Shown one piece after another: positions 1 through 4,812 of a stretch of DNA of 5,980 bases; position 1 is the first letter of the stretch; each line of letters opens with the position of its first letter. The notes beneath the pieces were generated by a model, which made no database searches, was not told where the DNA came from, and saw only the letters and a program-made list of their open reading frames with translations. This DNA is from Hyphomicrobiales bacterium (GTDB taxonomy: Bacteria > Pseudomonadota > Alphaproteobacteria > Rhizobiales > Aestuariivirgaceae), in NCBI GenBank assembly GCA_014380505.1, contig JACMJT010000670.1, positions 1-5,980 of the forward strand, written 5' to 3'. Made by a program: the position numbers and the translations under genes.

Positions 1-1
1 C

Positions 2-178
2 ATGGAAAGCGTGGACAAGACCCTCCCACCTGCGGCCCGGCGGGCGCTTCAGGAAGCTGAAGCCCGGCGCAGGATGGCGGAAACGCCGGCGCTCCCCAAG
101 GAACTGAATGGCCGGAAAGGCCCCGAACCCACCCGTTTCGGCGACTGGGAACGCAAGGGCATCGCCAGCGACTTCTAG
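2..178 (+). CDS. SDHAF4-like (DUF1674) succinate dehydrogenase assembly factor family protein
   Basis: Reading from the ATG at base 2 gives a 58-residue protein ending in GRKGPEPTRFGDWERKGIASDF-type sequence: the block GPEPTRFGDWE (about residues 43-53) followed by KGIASDF at the C terminus is the hallmark of the DUF1674/SDHAF4 family. The mitochondrial member binds the flavinylated SdhA subunit and helps assemble complex II; the bacterial role is inferred by homology. The N-terminal half is charged and Ala/Arg-rich with no signal peptide, as expected for a cytoplasmic factor. Length matches the usual 55-90 residues of bacterial members, so the gene is probably complete. Only one base precedes the ATG, so no ribosome site can be checked and a start further upstream is possible. 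Its TAG stop overlaps the TAG of the convergent gluQRS gene through the palindrome CTAG at 175-178. Confidence 0.85.
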   Translation: MESVDKTLPPAARRALQEAEARRRMAETPALPKELNGRKGPEPTRFGDWERKGIASDF

Positions 179-969
179 TCGAATCCCAGCGTGTTGCGAA
201 CGTCTCGCGCAGTGACACCCTCCTCGCGCAACGCTCGGAGCGATTTGGCGCCTTCACTCTTCGAAAGCTTATGTCCCGTTTCATCGCCGATGAGTTCATG
301 GTGATGATATTGAGGTGAGGCAAACCCCAACAGCAGTTGCAGCAGATAGTGAATGGGGGTCGCCGCTTCCAGGTCGCGGCCGCGCACCACATGGGTAATG
401 CCTTGCAGATTGTCGTCGGTCACCACAGCCACATGGTAACTCGTGCCGATGTCCTTCCGCGCCAGAACAACGTCGCCCCAGACGAGCGCTTCCGAAACCG
501 AGGTGTGCGCGACGGCTGCTTCCATGTCGATCCGCATCGCGTGGGGTTCGCCCGCGGCGATACGCAGTTCGATTTTGGACTTTGACAATCCACGGCAGGC
601 GCTGGAATAAAGCGGTTGCCCTTCCGGATCGGTCAGCGCGGTGGCCGCAGCGATCTGTTTGCGGGTGCAAAAACACGGATAGAGCAAGCCCATTTGTTCA
701 AGGCTATTTTGCTGAACGCGATACTCCGCAAAGTGTTCGCTCTGAATGCGCACCGGCTCTTCCCAACGCAATCCGAGCCAAACAAGATCCTCGAGCATGC
801 GGCATGTAAGCTCCGCCGTGCAGCGAACCGTGTCGATATCCTCGATGCGGATGAGAAACCTTCCGCCCGCCTCCCGCGCCATGCGTTCGTTGAGCAGTGC
901 TGAATAGGCATGGCCCAGATGCAGCTCGCCATTGGGGCTGGGCGCGAAGCGGAATGCGGGCACACTCAT
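175..969 (-). CDS. gluQRS: Glutamyl-Q tRNA(Asp) synthetase (GluQRS)
   Basis: The 264-residue product is a class I glutamyl-tRNA-synthetase paralogue lacking the anticodon-binding domain. Known members activate glutamate without tRNA and attach it to queuosine at position 34 of tRNA(Asp). The sequence shows RFAPSPNGELHLGHAYSAL at residues 7-25, with HLGH (17-20) as the HIGH motif; the IRIEDIDTVR block (40-49), where GluRS enzymes read R-x-EDTD; and HKLSKSEGAKS (233-243), with KLSKS as the KMSKS motif. The zinc site typical of GluQRS is visible as C99-x-C101 and Y121-x3-C125. The chain ends about 26 residues after KLSKS, which separates it from the roughly 470-residue full GltX. The ATG at 969 has only a short AGG 3-5 bases upstream. 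The gene is divergent from the AlkA-like gene (43-base gap) and convergent with the DUF1674 gene. I see no truncation or missing motif. Confidence 0.95.
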   Translation of the reverse strand: MSVPAFRFAPSPNGELHLGHAYSALLNERMAREAGGRFLIRIEDIDTVRCTAELTCRMLEDLVWLGLRWEEPVRIQSEHFAEYRVQQNSLEQMGLLYPCFCTRKQIAAATALTDPEGQPLYSSACRGLSKSKIELRIAAGEPHAMRIDMEAAVAHTSVSEALVWGDVVLARKDIGTSYHVAVVTDDNLQGITHVVRGRDLEAATPIHYLLQLLLGFASPQYHHHELIGDETGHKLSKSEGAKSLRALREEGVTARDVRNTLGFD

Positions 970-1012
970 GACCTGCTATTGCGGTGTCCCGATGTAAAGG
1001 TCAAACGGCGCC

Positions 1013-1654
1013 ATGAGGACATTGGAATGCGATGCGGATATCGAGGCCGCGGTGACGAACCTCATTACCGTCGAACCGCGCTTTGCCGCGGTGATCGCGA
1101 TCCACGGCCACCCGCCGCTCCGCCGCATGAACGCGGGACTGGAAGGCCTTTTGCGCATCGTCACCGACCAGTTGATCTCGCTCCAGGCCGGGGCCGCGAT
1201 CTGGCGGCGGATCGAAACGAAGCTCGCGCCCTTCGACGCCGGAACCATCGCGCGCAAACGCGAGGCTACCCTGATGAAGCTCGGCCTCTCCGGCGCCAAG
1301 GCGCGAAGCTTCAAGGCCGTGGCCTCCGCCGTGGCCGATGGCCGGCTGGATTTCCCAGCCCTCGCCAAATTGTCCGATACGGATGTGCTGACGGCCCTCA
1401 CCAAGCTCAAGGGCATAGGCCCCTGGACCGCCGACATTTTTCTTCTCTCCGCCATGGGCCGCACCGATGCGTGGCCGGCGGGTGACCTCGCTTTGCAGGC
1501 TGCCGCTCAAAATCTCTTCAGCCTCGCGGCCCGCCCCAGCGACAAGGACCTCGCCCAGATGGCGGAGCCCTGGAAGCCCTGGCGCGGGGTGGCCGCACGG
1601 CTCCTTTGGAGCCATTATCGCGGCCTCAAGGGCATGTCCCAGACCGTAGGCTAG
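1013..1654 (+). CDS. alkA: DNA-3-methyladenine glycosylase II family protein (AlkA-like, HhH-GPD)
   Basis: This 213-residue protein belongs to the HhH-GPD superfamily of base-excision-repair glycosylases. The helix-hairpin-helix is LKGIGPWTA at residues 132-140, and the catalytic aspartate is D158 in WPAGDLALQ, about 20 residues on, as in AlkA. LEGLLRIVTDQLISLQAGAAIW (43-64) corresponds to the conserved helix before the hairpin (consensus I..QQ.S..AA). The C-terminal WKPWRGVAARLLW block (187-199) is also typical. No Cys cluster for a 4Fe-4S centre is present, which argues against endonuclease III or MutY. Length fits the short Mag1-type forms that lack the N-terminal domain of the E. coli enzyme (282 residues). 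Expected role: excision of 3-methyladenine and other alkylated purines from DNA; exact substrate range cannot be read from sequence. AAAGG (996-1000) lies 12 bases before the ATG, a weak ribosome site. Confidence 0.9.
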   Translation: MRTLECDADIEAAVTNLITVEPRFAAVIAIHGHPPLRRMNAGLEGLLRIVTDQLISLQAGAAIWRRIETKLAPFDAGTIARKREATLMKLGLSGAKARSFKAVASAVADGRLDFPALAKLSDTDVLTALTKLKGIGPWTADIFLLSAMGRTDAWPAGDLALQAAAQNLFSLAARPSDKDLAQMAEPWKPWRGVAARLLWSHYRGLKGMSQTVG

Positions 1655-1659
1655 ACCCC

Positions 1660-1687
1660 TTCACAGAACCGCCACACAAGATATAGT
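1660..1687 (+). promoter_or_regulatory. Candidate sigma-70-type promoter for the HNH gene
   Basis: TTCACA (1660-1665) and TATAGT (1682-1687) are separated by 16 bases in the 62-base gap between the AlkA-like gene and the HNH gene. The gap is locally AT-rich compared with its surroundings. Transcription would start around 1694 and leave a short leader containing the GAAGAGG ribosome site. This is a by-eye match and the -35 box is imperfect; read-through from the upstream gene is also possible. Confidence 0.35.
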
Positions 1688-1716
1688 AGTACCATTATCG
1701 AACGAAGAGGTTGCGT

Positions 1717-2268
1717 GTGTATCAAACGCCGGAAGCCTGCCCCGCTCTCGTCCTCAACGCGGATTATCGCCCGTTGAGCTACTATCCCTTGTCCCTGTGG
1801 AGCTGGCAGGATGCGATCAAGGCCGTGTTCCTCGACCGCGTCAACATCGTTTCCGAATATGACCGCGTGGTGCGCAGCCCCTCCTTCGAGTTTCGCCTGC
1901 CCAGCGTCGTCTCGCTTAAAACCTATGTCAAGCCGTCACGCACGCCGGCCTTCACGCGGTTCAACGTCTTCCTGCGCGACCGCTTCACCTGCCAGTATTG
2001 CAGCGACCATCAGGACCTGACCTTCGATCATGTGATCCCCCGTTCCAAGGGCGGGCATACGACATGGGAGAATGTCGTCACCGCCTGCTCGCCCTGCAAC
2101 CTGACGAAGGGTGGTTATTTGCCAAATCAGGTCCGCATGTATCCGGCCCAGAAACCGATCCGCCCGACGGTCGCCCAGCTCCACAGCAACGGCAGGCTGT
2201 TTCCGCCAAACTATCTGCACGATAGCTGGCAGGACTATCTCTACTGGGACACGGAACTCGATCCCTGA
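1717..2268 (+). CDS. HNH endonuclease family protein
   Basis: From the GTG at 1717 the product has 183 residues. The C-terminal half carries an HNH nuclease fold with a zinc ribbon: RFTCQYC (C92, C95), FDHVIPRSKGG (D104-H105), W-x-N119, and ACSPCN (C124, C127, N128) followed by K131. The N-terminal half contains the block ALVLNADYRPLSYYPLSLW and VVSLKTYVKP, seen in a widespread, uncharacterised HNH family common in alphaproteobacteria; its function there is not established, and nothing nearby suggests restriction or phage context. Start choice: GAAGAGG (1704-1710) directly abuts a TTG at 1711 but sits 6 bases before the GTG at 1717, a normal distance, so 1717 is preferred; a start at 1711 would add two residues. 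Two stops follow in tandem (TGA TAG). The gene is convergent with the AT-rich gene that follows, with a 27-base gap. Confidence 0.9.
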   Translation: MYQTPEACPALVLNADYRPLSYYPLSLWSWQDAIKAVFLDRVNIVSEYDRVVRSPSFEFRLPSVVSLKTYVKPSRTPAFTRFNVFLRDRFTCQYCSDHQDLTFDHVIPRSKGGHTTWENVVTACSPCNLTKGGYLPNQVRMYPAQKPIRPTVAQLHSNGRLFPPNYLHDSWQDYLYWDTELDP

Positions 2269-2295
2269 TAGCGCGCGCCTTTACATCACTAGAGA

Positions 2296-3027
2296 TTAGT
2301 TGGCTGGCTGCGAAATCACCCCGAGCTGACGATAGAAATTCTTTAGATGTTCTATCTTGCCATGCACTCTTTTGTATTTCTTGCCTATGGGAGTAAGCTT
2401 TTTGGGTTGGGTGTATATATACTCAGCAAACACATTTATATCTTCCTCTAATGATACCCGGTTATAATTCGCAATAAATCCATCATTGTATAGGTTTGGA
2501 TTGAGTTCAAGCGACAAGGTATCTTTTATTTTCGCGGGGTCGTACCAACGCTCTTCCTCGGAATACATATAGGCGTCTCTTCGTCTATTGAATGACTCCC
2601 ATTTCTCGATATCAAATCGCTCTTTGTTATTATAGAACAATAGTGAAGAGAATTCGTGGTGCAACGTACCGACGTGATTGACTTTCGATTGAGCGTTACA
2701 GGTGCTCCAGATTATCCCGTTTATGGGATCGTATGTTCCACCAAAATCTTGACCGCTCATGGAGAATTCTTTCAAGAAAACAATCTTCTTAAGCCGGCGG
2801 TTCAATCCGTCGCTGGAATACGCTTTCTCAAATTCTTTGACGAATGTTTCACAGCGATTTCGTTCGCTTTTATTCGTCACCGGCGTCCAGGTGATAACAA
2901 GATCCGCAAGCCAGTTCTCGGGCCACTTTGGCTCATAAGCTATTTCTATTGCAATACAGTCACTGGCGCTGACCATGGTAAGGAAAACGCTCGAAAAGAA
3001 TCCGGCCCACACCGATCGTTTTCTCAT
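2296..3027 (-). CDS. Exported protein of unknown function, putative degenerate zinc-metallopeptidase-like
   Basis: The ATG at 3027 gives 243 residues and a clear signal peptide: MRKRSVWAGFFSSVFLT, then cleavage near SDCIA-IEIAY (about residue 26). GTG at 3066 or ATG at 3048 would lengthen the N terminus to 256 or 250 residues; none has a clear ribosome site, so the start is uncertain. The mature part contains TLHHEFSSLLF (H123, H124, E125), resembling the first zinc motif of gluzincins, but Ser replaces the second His of HExxH. Sixty residues later comes DGFIANYN..SLEEDINVFAEYIY, similar in layout to the GFIxxYAxxSxxEDFAE segment of putative Mx1-type metallopeptidases. I do not recognise the exact family; activity is unproven and may be lost. 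The gene is far more AT-rich than its neighbours, suggesting acquisition. It lies downstream of dsbB on the same strand (69-base gap from this start, 30 from the GTG). The mature protein has two cysteines, C59 and C110. Confidence 0.75.
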   Translation of the reverse strand: MRKRSVWAGFFSSVFLTMVSASDCIAIEIAYEPKWPENWLADLVITWTPVTNKSERNRCETFVKEFEKAYSSDGLNRRLKKIVFLKEFSMSGQDFGGTYDPINGIIWSTCNAQSKVNHVGTLHHEFSSLLFYNNKERFDIEKWESFNRRRDAYMYSEEERWYDPAKIKDTLSLELNPNLYNDGFIANYNRVSLEEDINVFAEYIYTQPKKLTPIGKKYKRVHGKIEHLKNFYRQLGVISQPAN

Positions 3028-3096
3028 GAACAGCCCGATTGCAAGCATTCCAGGCGAAGTTTTCACAAAACGGCAGCTCTGACAAGAGATCTGGTT

Positions 3097-3564
3097 TTAA
3101 GATCTGGCGCCTTTCAGCGCGACGATTGCCAAGGCCAGCGAGATCACGCCATTCCACCCCGCCAGCGATAGCCCCAAAATGCTGAGCGCCGGCTCGTCGC
3201 ACATCACCGCGGGCTTGGTCAGGTCGGGAAGGCCGCTGGAAAAATCGGCAGCGCCGCTGCATGTGGTGGGTCCCGCCCACCACTTCCATTCAACACCCGC
3301 ATGATAAGCGCCGAAAATAGCGCTGCCCAGCAAAACAAGGACCAGCACATAAAGCCCGTTCCGCGCGAAGGCCGGATTGCTCTGGCCGCGCAATCCCAGT
3401 GCCAAGGCAAAAGGAATGGCCACATAATAGGGCCAGCGCTGTTTCAGGCAGAGCTCGCAAGGAGCATAGCCGTAGTATTCGAAGAGCCATGCTCCAACGA
3501 GTGTGGCGGCGGTGACGGCGAAGACGATGAACGCCGCCCTTTGCGGTGTAATGTGCGTCAGCAT
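3097..3564 (-). CDS. dsbB: Disulfide bond formation protein B (DsbB)
   Basis: The 155-residue product is an inner-membrane quinone reductase that in known systems reoxidises periplasmic DsbA and passes electrons to ubiquinone. Four hydrophobic segments are visible at about residues 10-28, 44-60, 70-88 and 127-150. The first periplasmic loop carries the redox pair C36-E-L-C39 in APCELCLKQRWPYY, the family signature; the second carries C102 and C122, matching the Cys104/Cys130 pair of E. coli. Start choice: the frame is open further upstream, but the ATG at 3564 starts directly at the first membrane helix, has GGAG 10 bases ahead, and overlaps the last 7 bases of the YqaA-family gene, which suggests translational coupling. 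No DsbA partner is present in the window. The gene ends with TAA at 3097. Confidence 0.93.
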   Translation of the reverse strand: MLTHITPQRAAFIVFAVTAATLVGAWLFEYYGYAPCELCLKQRWPYYVAIPFALALGLRGQSNPAFARNGLYVLVLVLLGSAIFGAYHAGVEWKWWAGPTTCSGAADFSSGLPDLTKPAVMCDEPALSILGLSLAGWNGVISLALAIVALKGARS

Positions 3565-4169
3565 GAGGTCAGGGCTCCAGAACTGCTGAGATATCTCACC
3601 ACAAGATACAATACGATGAGAATCGCCGCTGCAAGAGCGGCGATAAGTCCGAGGCGGCGCTCGATGAAATGACGGATCGGCTCGCCGAACCGGCGAAGCG
3701 CCCAGGCCAGTGCAAAGAACCGCGCGCCCCGCGCGAGGATGCATGACAAAACAAAAAAGCCGAAGCTGATCTGGGCCACGCCCGCGAGGATCGTCACGAT
3801 CTTGATCGGCGGCAGATGCGCAAGCCCCGATGTCACCAGCAACAGCATCAGCGTATCGTCGCCGGTGCAGGCCTTGAGGTCTTCGAACGCCGTGAGCTTG
3901 CCGTAGAAATCGAGGATCGGCTTGGCCAAAGCATCATAGGCATAGGAGCCCAGCAGATAACCGGCGATGCCGCCGAGTGTCGAGGCGATGGTGGCCACGG
4001 CCGCGTAACGATAGGCCCGCGCGGGCCTCGCCAGCGCCATGGGCAGGAACAGCACGTCGGCGGGCACGAGGAACACCGAACTTTCCACAAAGGCGATGAT
4101 CGCGAGCCAGGCTTCGGCCGTCTTGCGTGCCGCGAGCGAGAGCGTCCAGTCGTAGAGCTTGCGAAGCAT
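3558..4169 (-). CDS. YqaA family (DedA-like, VTT domain) integral membrane protein
   Basis: This 203-residue membrane protein begins MLRKLYDWTLSLAARK and contains FVESSVFLVPADVLFLPMALARP at 27-49, GGIAGYLLGSYAYDALAKPI at 66-85, SGLAHLPPIKIVTILAGV at 114-131 and LARGARFFALAWALRRFGEPI at 145-165, followed by a last helix at about 174-193. The glycine-rich and P-x-K/AGV segments are those of the DedA/VTT superfamily, and the layout is that of the alphaproteobacterial YqaA branch. DedA members are linked to membrane homeostasis and undecaprenyl-phosphate or lipid flipping; for YqaA the substrate is unknown. The start at 4169 was chosen because it lies 4 bases after the arfB stop, has GGGA 9-12 bases ahead, and matches the family N terminus; the longer open frame overlaps arfB antisense-free coding sequence and lacks family residues. 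It sits between arfB and dsbB in a tight operon. Confidence 0.9.
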   Translation of the reverse strand: MLRKLYDWTLSLAARKTAEAWLAIIAFVESSVFLVPADVLFLPMALARPARAYRYAAVATIASTLGGIAGYLLGSYAYDALAKPILDFYGKLTAFEDLKACTGDDTLMLLLVTSGLAHLPPIKIVTILAGVAQISFGFFVLSCILARGARFFALAWALRRFGEPIRHFIERRLGLIAALAAAILIVLYLVVRYLSSSGALTSC

Positions 4170-4173
4170 GAGG

Positions 4174-4593
4174 TCAGTCCCGCGAAGGGTCGACGGTGCG
4201 AAGTTTCTTGGTTCGCGACCGCTTCGCTTTGCTGTCGAGACGCCGCGCCTTCGAAGCCTTTGTCGGCCTCGTGGCGATCCGCCGTTTCGGGCGCACGGCG
4301 GCACGGCGCAGCAGACTCACGAGTTTGGCAAGTGCGGTGTCCCGGTTGCGCTCTTGGGAGCGATGCACTTGCGCAGTGATCACCAGCACTCCCTCTTGGG
4401 TGAGTTGGCGCCCCGCGAGTATTCGAAGCCTCGCCTTGAGATCGTCCGGCAGATTGGCGTTGGCCACATCGAAGCGGAGTTCCACCGCGGTCGACACCTT
4501 GTTGACATTCTGGCCGCCCGGACCCGAGGCGCGAATGAAACTTTCCGCGATAAGGCGGGGATCGATGCTGAGGGAATCGGTAATCCGGACCAT
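4174..4593 (-). CDS. arfB: Alternative ribosome-rescue factor ArfB (YaeJ), peptidyl-tRNA hydrolase
   Basis: The 139-residue product is a short class-I-release-factor-like hydrolase that frees nascent chains from ribosomes stalled without a stop codon. The catalytic loop is RASGPGGQNVNK at residues 21-32, with G26-G27-Q28; the following VSTAVELRFDV strand is also conserved. The middle shows ITAQVHRSQERNRDTALAKL (72-91), a standard release-factor helix. From about residue 103 the chain becomes a strongly basic tail rich in Arg and Lys (PKRRIATRPTKASKARRL onward), which in ArfB/ICT1 inserts into the empty mRNA channel. Both halves are present and length equals E. coli ArfB (140), so this is not a truncated RF1/RF2. 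AAGG sits 5 bases before the ATG at 4593. It is the first gene of the arfB-yqaA-dsbB block and is divergent from tRNA-Leu. Confidence 0.95.
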   Translation of the reverse strand: MVRITDSLSIDPRLIAESFIRASGPGGQNVNKVSTAVELRFDVANANLPDDLKARLRILAGRQLTQEGVLVITAQVHRSQERNRDTALAKLVSLLRRAAVRPKRRIATRPTKASKARRLDSKAKRSRTKKLRTVDPSRD

Positions 4594-4616
4594 GGCCGCC
4601 TTGTCGCCCTTTCCGG

Positions 4617-4644
4617 TTGACGGCGCAAGCGCTCCACCTTAAGC
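4617..4644 (+). promoter_or_regulatory. Candidate promoter of tRNA-Leu(CAA)
   Basis: TTGACG (4617-4622) is a good -35 box, followed after 16 bases by TTAAGC (4639-4644), a weak -10 box placed 14 bases before the tRNA 5' end. Strong -35 TTGAC boxes before stable RNA genes are common in alphaproteobacteria. The divergent arfB promoter must lie in the same 65-base gap, but I could not identify it. Confidence 0.4.
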
Positions 4645-4658
4645 CCTGCGCCGATTAA

Positions 4659-4744
4659 GCCCCTGTGGCGGAATGGTAGACGCGGCAGACTCAAAATCTG
4701 TTGCTCGCAAGGGCGTGGGGGTTCGAGTCCCTCCAGGGGCACCA
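4659..4744 (+). tRNA. tRNA-Leu, anticodon CAA
   Basis: The acceptor stem pairs GCCCCTG (4659-4665) with CAGGGGC (4734-4740), followed by discriminator A (4741) and an encoded CCA (4742-4744). The anticodon stem is GCAGA (4685-4689) with TCTGT (4697-4701), closing a seven-base loop CTCAAAA whose anticodon is CAA (4692-4694), reading the UUG leucine codon. A long variable arm (4702-4716, stem GCTC/GGGC with a small loop) marks it as a class II tRNA, as required for leucine. The T arm is GGGGG-TTCGAGT-CCCTC (4717-4733). The D arm contains GGAATGGTAGAC. Total length with CCA is 86 bases. It is divergent from arfB; no convincing terminator follows it before the carboxypeptidase gene. Confidence 0.97.
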
Positions 4745-4812
4745 TCGGCCAGCCGCCGCACTTCCGCCGCTTCCTGAGTATTGATTGGCCCATTGGCTTT
4801 GGGGATGTTCAC

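Noticed and set aside
910..1485. Plus-strand open frame overlapping gluQRS and the AlkA-like gene in another frame
   Set aside because: The translation is Arg/Pro-rich with no domain, and both overlapped genes have convincing motifs in their own frames.
2269..2295. GCGCGC palindrome in the gap between the convergent HNH and AT-rich genes as a terminator
   Set aside because: The palindrome is too short and leaves no loop, and there is no T run on either strand.
3087..3105. AGATCT hairpin after dsbB as a rho-independent terminator
   Set aside because: The stem is only 6 bp with three G-C-poor steps, and no T run follows on the minus strand, so termination there is not supported.
2656..3171. 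Plus-strand 171-codon frame antisense to the AT-rich gene and dsbB
   Set aside because: No signal peptide, domain or ribosome site supports it, while the minus-strand frame has a signal peptide and family-like motifs. It also crosses the dsbB coding end.
3565..3744. Upstream extension of dsbB to 215 residues
   Set aside because: The extra 60 residues would overlap the YqaA-family gene, are Arg/Pro-rich and do not resemble DsbB N termini; the ATG at 3564 starts at the first membrane helix with normal family length.
4170..4304. Upstream extension of the YqaA-family gene by 45 residues
   Set aside because: The extension lies inside arfB in another frame, is basic and low in complexity, and the family start MLRKLYDWTLSLAA fits the ATG at 4169.
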